DNA of 64,000 nt from Diphasiastrum complanatum (taxonomy: Eukaryota > Streptophyta > Lycopodiopsida > Lycopodiales > Lycopodiaceae), in contig CM055092.1 in NCBI GenBank assembly GCA_029204225.1, forward strand, positions 83,758,026-83,822,025, written 5' to 3'. Numbering within the stretch: position 1 is the stretch's first letter; each line of letters begins with the position of its first letter. Shown here piece after piece: positions 39,201 to 44,231 of the stretch. Below the pieces are notes generated by a model, which was given only the letters and a program-made list of their open reading frames with translations, searched no databases and was not told the origin of the DNA. A program made the translations under genes and the position numbers.

Positions 39201-42200
39201 CATAATGTAGGAATGAGCAAAGGTTTATCTAGGCGCACAAGCAATGGAGGGAAGGGATGGAGATTGTGGGTTCGAGATAGAACCAAGGTGGAAGAGAAGA
39301 CAAGATGATCAAAAAGAGTGGGAGGATCTAAAAGTCGAATATAGATGGAATAGAGGATGGCGACCCCATGAGGCAATCAACAACAATGTGTTTGACACTA
39401 TGAGGGTGACATGTGTAATTGCCCGAATTCAGCCAACGCCTAGGGTAAAGTCTAGTGTGAGAAGAACAAACCATCAATCTTTGAATCTGAAAATGTCTGC
39501 AAAAATATGAGAGAGAGAGAGAGATTGATTTTTAAGTCTCATATAGATAAAGAAAAGAAACAACTCTTAAGAAGGAATTAATTCTTTAAGGGGAGAATCT
39601 AAGCTGGATTTGAGTGATAAGTAAAAATCAACTTAGGCCAAAGGGCCAATCTGGAACACAAGCCTTGCCAAAATTTTGGAAAATAATTGTAACTTTGATT
39701 AATGATGTATTTGGGCATTTTCAATTAGTCGTGTTAAGGTTCTTGGAGGACTTCTAGGGCGCTTTGGATAGTCCTATTCTTCAATACAGCCCACGTGTCA
39801 TTTGCTCCCACTATGCAAATAATTGCTAGCGGAAGGTGAGATTAGCATGTGGCTGCTATACCAATAGACAGGCTATCAAACATAACCTGAAAATTTCAGC
39901 ATAGTGTTCCGTATCCACGATCACTATTCTAACCGCACGCGGACACTGACCTTCGAAGCAATTTTCCCTTTAATTGCTCTGATTCCAACGCCCAATAACT
40001 ACCGGTTATGGTGACCTATGGGGGATTCTTATAACAAAGTATACTGCCTGCTATTCAAAAATTGTTGCGGTAACTTACGGCCAGGTTTGTGATCATACCG
40101 AGAAATGACTAAAGCATAAACTAGTACAACTATACAAGATGACTAGGTTTTGTTGGTTGAAATGGTTTTCGACTACAAATGACAGTTATCGACTAATTGT
40201 TGACTTCATCTTACTTTGGTTTGGATGCGTTAGAGATAAAGAGTTCTGAGTTTGCTTTTAAGTACAACAACTGGCCGGTCTTTCCTCCCCGCAAACCAGC
40301 TGAAGTAAGTTCACTAGGCTGAATGAACTAGGTTCCGGATGTGAAGCACACTGGGCCGAAGAAGCTGGACCATTTTTTTATTGGAGCAAAGAACATTCTC
40401 TACGAATTTGGTGATATAAACAACAATCAGCTGAAAATAGGGATCCCATGACACCTGCTGAATAATCTAACTTCGATCTCTTGTAGCTACAGTTTAGACG
40501 TTAAAGCAAAAAGAATTGAGTGTGATTGCTTGCAAATAATACTATTCTCCTTAATGAAAGCAAGGAGATCATGCATGCCACTTGGAAGCCAAAGAACTAT
40601 AAATTGGTGTATTTGTATGTTGTACTGTATATTTTCTCGTCGACAATTCCATCAGCCTCTATGTACTGGACATTCGATGATAACCTTTTGAAAAACTCCA
40701 ATGCATTTTTTTTAAGGTGCATCTTGTGAACTGGACACAAAGGGAAAACAAATAGATAAGGAAATATTTACAAGTCAACTGATAAAAAAATTATAGGAAA
40801 TTAGTACAGGTTAGCGGACACTGGAAGCAAAGTGACCCTAGAAACACAAATCAAAATTTTGGGATGTGCTTACATTTTGCAAAAGATAACACGCCTATGA
40901 TTTCACATGAATATCTAGGTTTAAAACAATTTGTGAACAAGAGTGACCTAATTAACGGAGGATAACAAGGGAGCAAGCTATCAAATGATATATCATGAGA
41001 TCAAGGATAAGTATGTGATGCAAATAAGATGGAATTGCTTGGATTCTTATAGGACGAATTACAATATCAAGATATTATAATCGTTAGGTAACATGATGTT
41101 TCAATGTGACGTCTAGGATAGTACTCGAACATAACAAAAAAAGATGTGAAATTTTTAACCCTATGGAGTTTGGCCGGTGCTGATGCAGCTAGAGGGCTTC
41201 AAAGATTCTAAAACCTCTTCAACTACAAGATATGCCTACATTAAACTTATGATTTATGAGCATTGAAAGAGTGAGGCAAATGAACTCATGCTAGCTCGAG
41301 TTTCATTGACCCAATTGTTAAAGAGGCAGCCACAACATGGTTGGTGGTGTGATGCATACCAAAGAAGTCTTTTTCCATGAGAAAACTTCATCCTCTTGCA
41401 AAGTACAAACTTTTTCTTACAGCTATTTACCTCAACATTAAACAAGTTTTTTGAATCTACAATCCTTTGAACCAATAAGTCCAGAAGTCCAACATCCGTG
41501 GCATCAAAATTTAGGCCTCGACATACATGTAAAATCACATGCAAAAAAATATTTTGCACACCAATGCAAACAACCATTAACACAAGCAATATATTTCTAT
41601 TATTGTCTCAACAATAATATGCAAACGTGGGAGTGTGGCTTAGCATTGAAGAAAAATGCAAATTGGGGTAGCTCCTTGATTTCAAATCCCAAAAAGGCTA
41701 TAGTGAAGAAACATAAATGCATTGCATTAGCTTGGTACCAATAAAAGCTTCATGGTAGCCAAACAAACTGAGGAGTTCATGGTAGACCACTCTATATGAA
41801 CTAGCATTTAAGGCATAGAGTAAGAATTGTAGGTTGCCAATACAATATATAACCTCTTAACGCATATATACTGACAACAATACATTTTTTCCCCATGCTT
41901 GGCATGTACATATAAGTGCACGTAGACCCACTCATGAATTGTACGTAAGGAATGGATGTGCAACAACTTGAGAATTGACACCTATCGCATCTTAACATGC
42001 AAATTCATATGCATAGGCAAAGGGGAGTGAATTGAGTATGATTATGATTACTCTTCTCGTGACATGAAACCCCTATAAATAGACAGATGTCACTAAAAAC
42101 AAGATAATACACATTAGAACTCTTAAAAATCTCAATATGCTACTTTTCAATCCTAAAGACAATTGGCCATGATGTTAGCTAACAAAAACCAAAAACCGCA

Positions 42201-44167
42201 AACTTATTAGCAAGCACACCACTTTGATGGTCTTTTTACAATACTTTGACATAAGTGTCTCAACGAAGAGTGATTACACAAAAGCGGACTCTCAAGCAAT
42301 AGAACAAGGCATAGATTCCATTGTCACCAATTCAAGGATGACTATTTACACATAATTAGAGCATAAACCGACGAGAGAAATCTACAAAACCAAAGTATAC
42401 TAATGAGGTGGCAAGTCTCCATAAAGATTATACCAATAGTTGTGTGTGCTTTGGTCAAAGGGGTGTGTCTTGGTTGGAGATATACTTATATTGTATCTTC
42501 ACTTGCTTGGACATGTTATGGCAAAGATACACGATACTTCATAAGGAACATTGCAATCAACAAAGGCATAGCACTCCCTAAAAAGTAGATGCCCATTGAC
42601 AAAGGGATGTGACCATGTGAAATGACCATGCCCACTAATCAAGACACTACCACTAAAAAAGGGGGCAAATTACATTCAAGGTGTTCAGAAGGCTTTTGTC
42701 CCACGAGTTAACATGGTGTTCACTCTTGAAGTCTTAAAATGTACTACTAAAGTTTTGAGTTTCACTGTAGTGCTTTTTCTCCTGAGGCTTCGCCCTATGT
42801 AGTGTGTGATCTTGGAGACACGATTTATAAATTACAATGAGATAAAATACTTCATTCATGTGTACGATGCCCATTCATCTACCTCTATTTCCAAATCTTG
42901 AATGAAATAAGTCACACAAGGCTAACATAGAATTTTTATATTGGCATTAAAAGCTATTCCTTTATGAATTAAGGTCAATGCATGAGAAAGGCTGAATATG
43001 ATTTTGCCAACCATCAACAACTTAAAACTTGTGCACTGTAGAGGTTTAGACAACGCTAAATATATTGCGTACTTTAGATATAGCTTGCAAATCAGGTCTT
43101 CTAGATGCCCGTTTTCCATTATCGTCAGCCTCCCCTTTTCGACATCTATCTTCTTCCTCCTACATCAAACAAACATATTTGTGATATGATTCATTCAATG
43201 CTTCAAGCAAAAGCTATTCAAAACAAGAATGTTGATCAATTTCCTAATACATACCAAATGACCTACGCAAAATTTTTATTGGATATCTGAAGAATAGAAG
43301 GACAAAGATGTCAACAAGAGGCTTTTTTTTTAGGTTAGAAATCTAGAATAATGTAATCACAATGGACCTCACATGCAACAATTCAAAGAAAGTTCAAAGA
43401 CAAAATACTCTGACTACCACATTAGAATTAAATTTCTAAATACGCATACGCATAATCAAAGGCAAAATCCAATGTTGATTGCATTTGTGAACTCCAAGGG
43501 AAAATATGTTACTAGATTTGGACTCACAATACATAAACTTTGAATTCTACTCAAATCTAATAAAGAAGCTAAAGAAACTTATCATCAAAAACTCCAAATA
43601 GTTATTGAAATGTATACAATCATTCCACATCAAGCACTCATGCATTCACGCAAAGAAGTGATGAGCCGTCAAGATGGGGACCCCCCACCCCAAAATAAAT
43701 CTTTATTATGCAAGATTAATTGGCTATTAGCCAATTACATATACATGAGTAAGATATTTCCAATCACTTAATGTTTTAAAAACTTTGTGATGAGATAATA
43801 GCAATGATCAACCTTTTTACAACTCAAATTACAAACAACAATTTGAGTTAGGAAAATGGTGGAAAATTGTTAGATAGATAATGGTTATGTACACAGAATA
43901 ATAGAGAGCTCAAAAGGGATGACATGCAAGGCGAATGGAGTTGAGATAGGGTTCACGCAAATGTTATGGAGGGAAGAGTGATGACATGCAAAGTTTTGAA
44001 AGGACATGAAGGTTTCATTCAATTAGTTCTCGTGATAGTTGACCCCACATGGAAACTCGTGGTTATAAGAACTTAGGAATGGATCAGGCATGGAAGTGGA
44101 CCAAGTGTAGAATTGAATGGGCTAAGTCTTGACTGATAGTTCCTAGAGAATAATTGGTGGATGGCAC

Positions 44168-44231
<64 letters not shown>

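Noticed and set aside
38783-39510. Two plus-strand frames, possible small genes
   Set aside because: A stop and frame change between them, no recognisable domain and no splice or promoter support.
41254-41589. Minus-strand frame with LQEDE-like string as the missing SUVH4 linker exon
   Set aside because: Adjacent bases do not give both a valid acceptor and a codon phase compatible with neighbouring exons.
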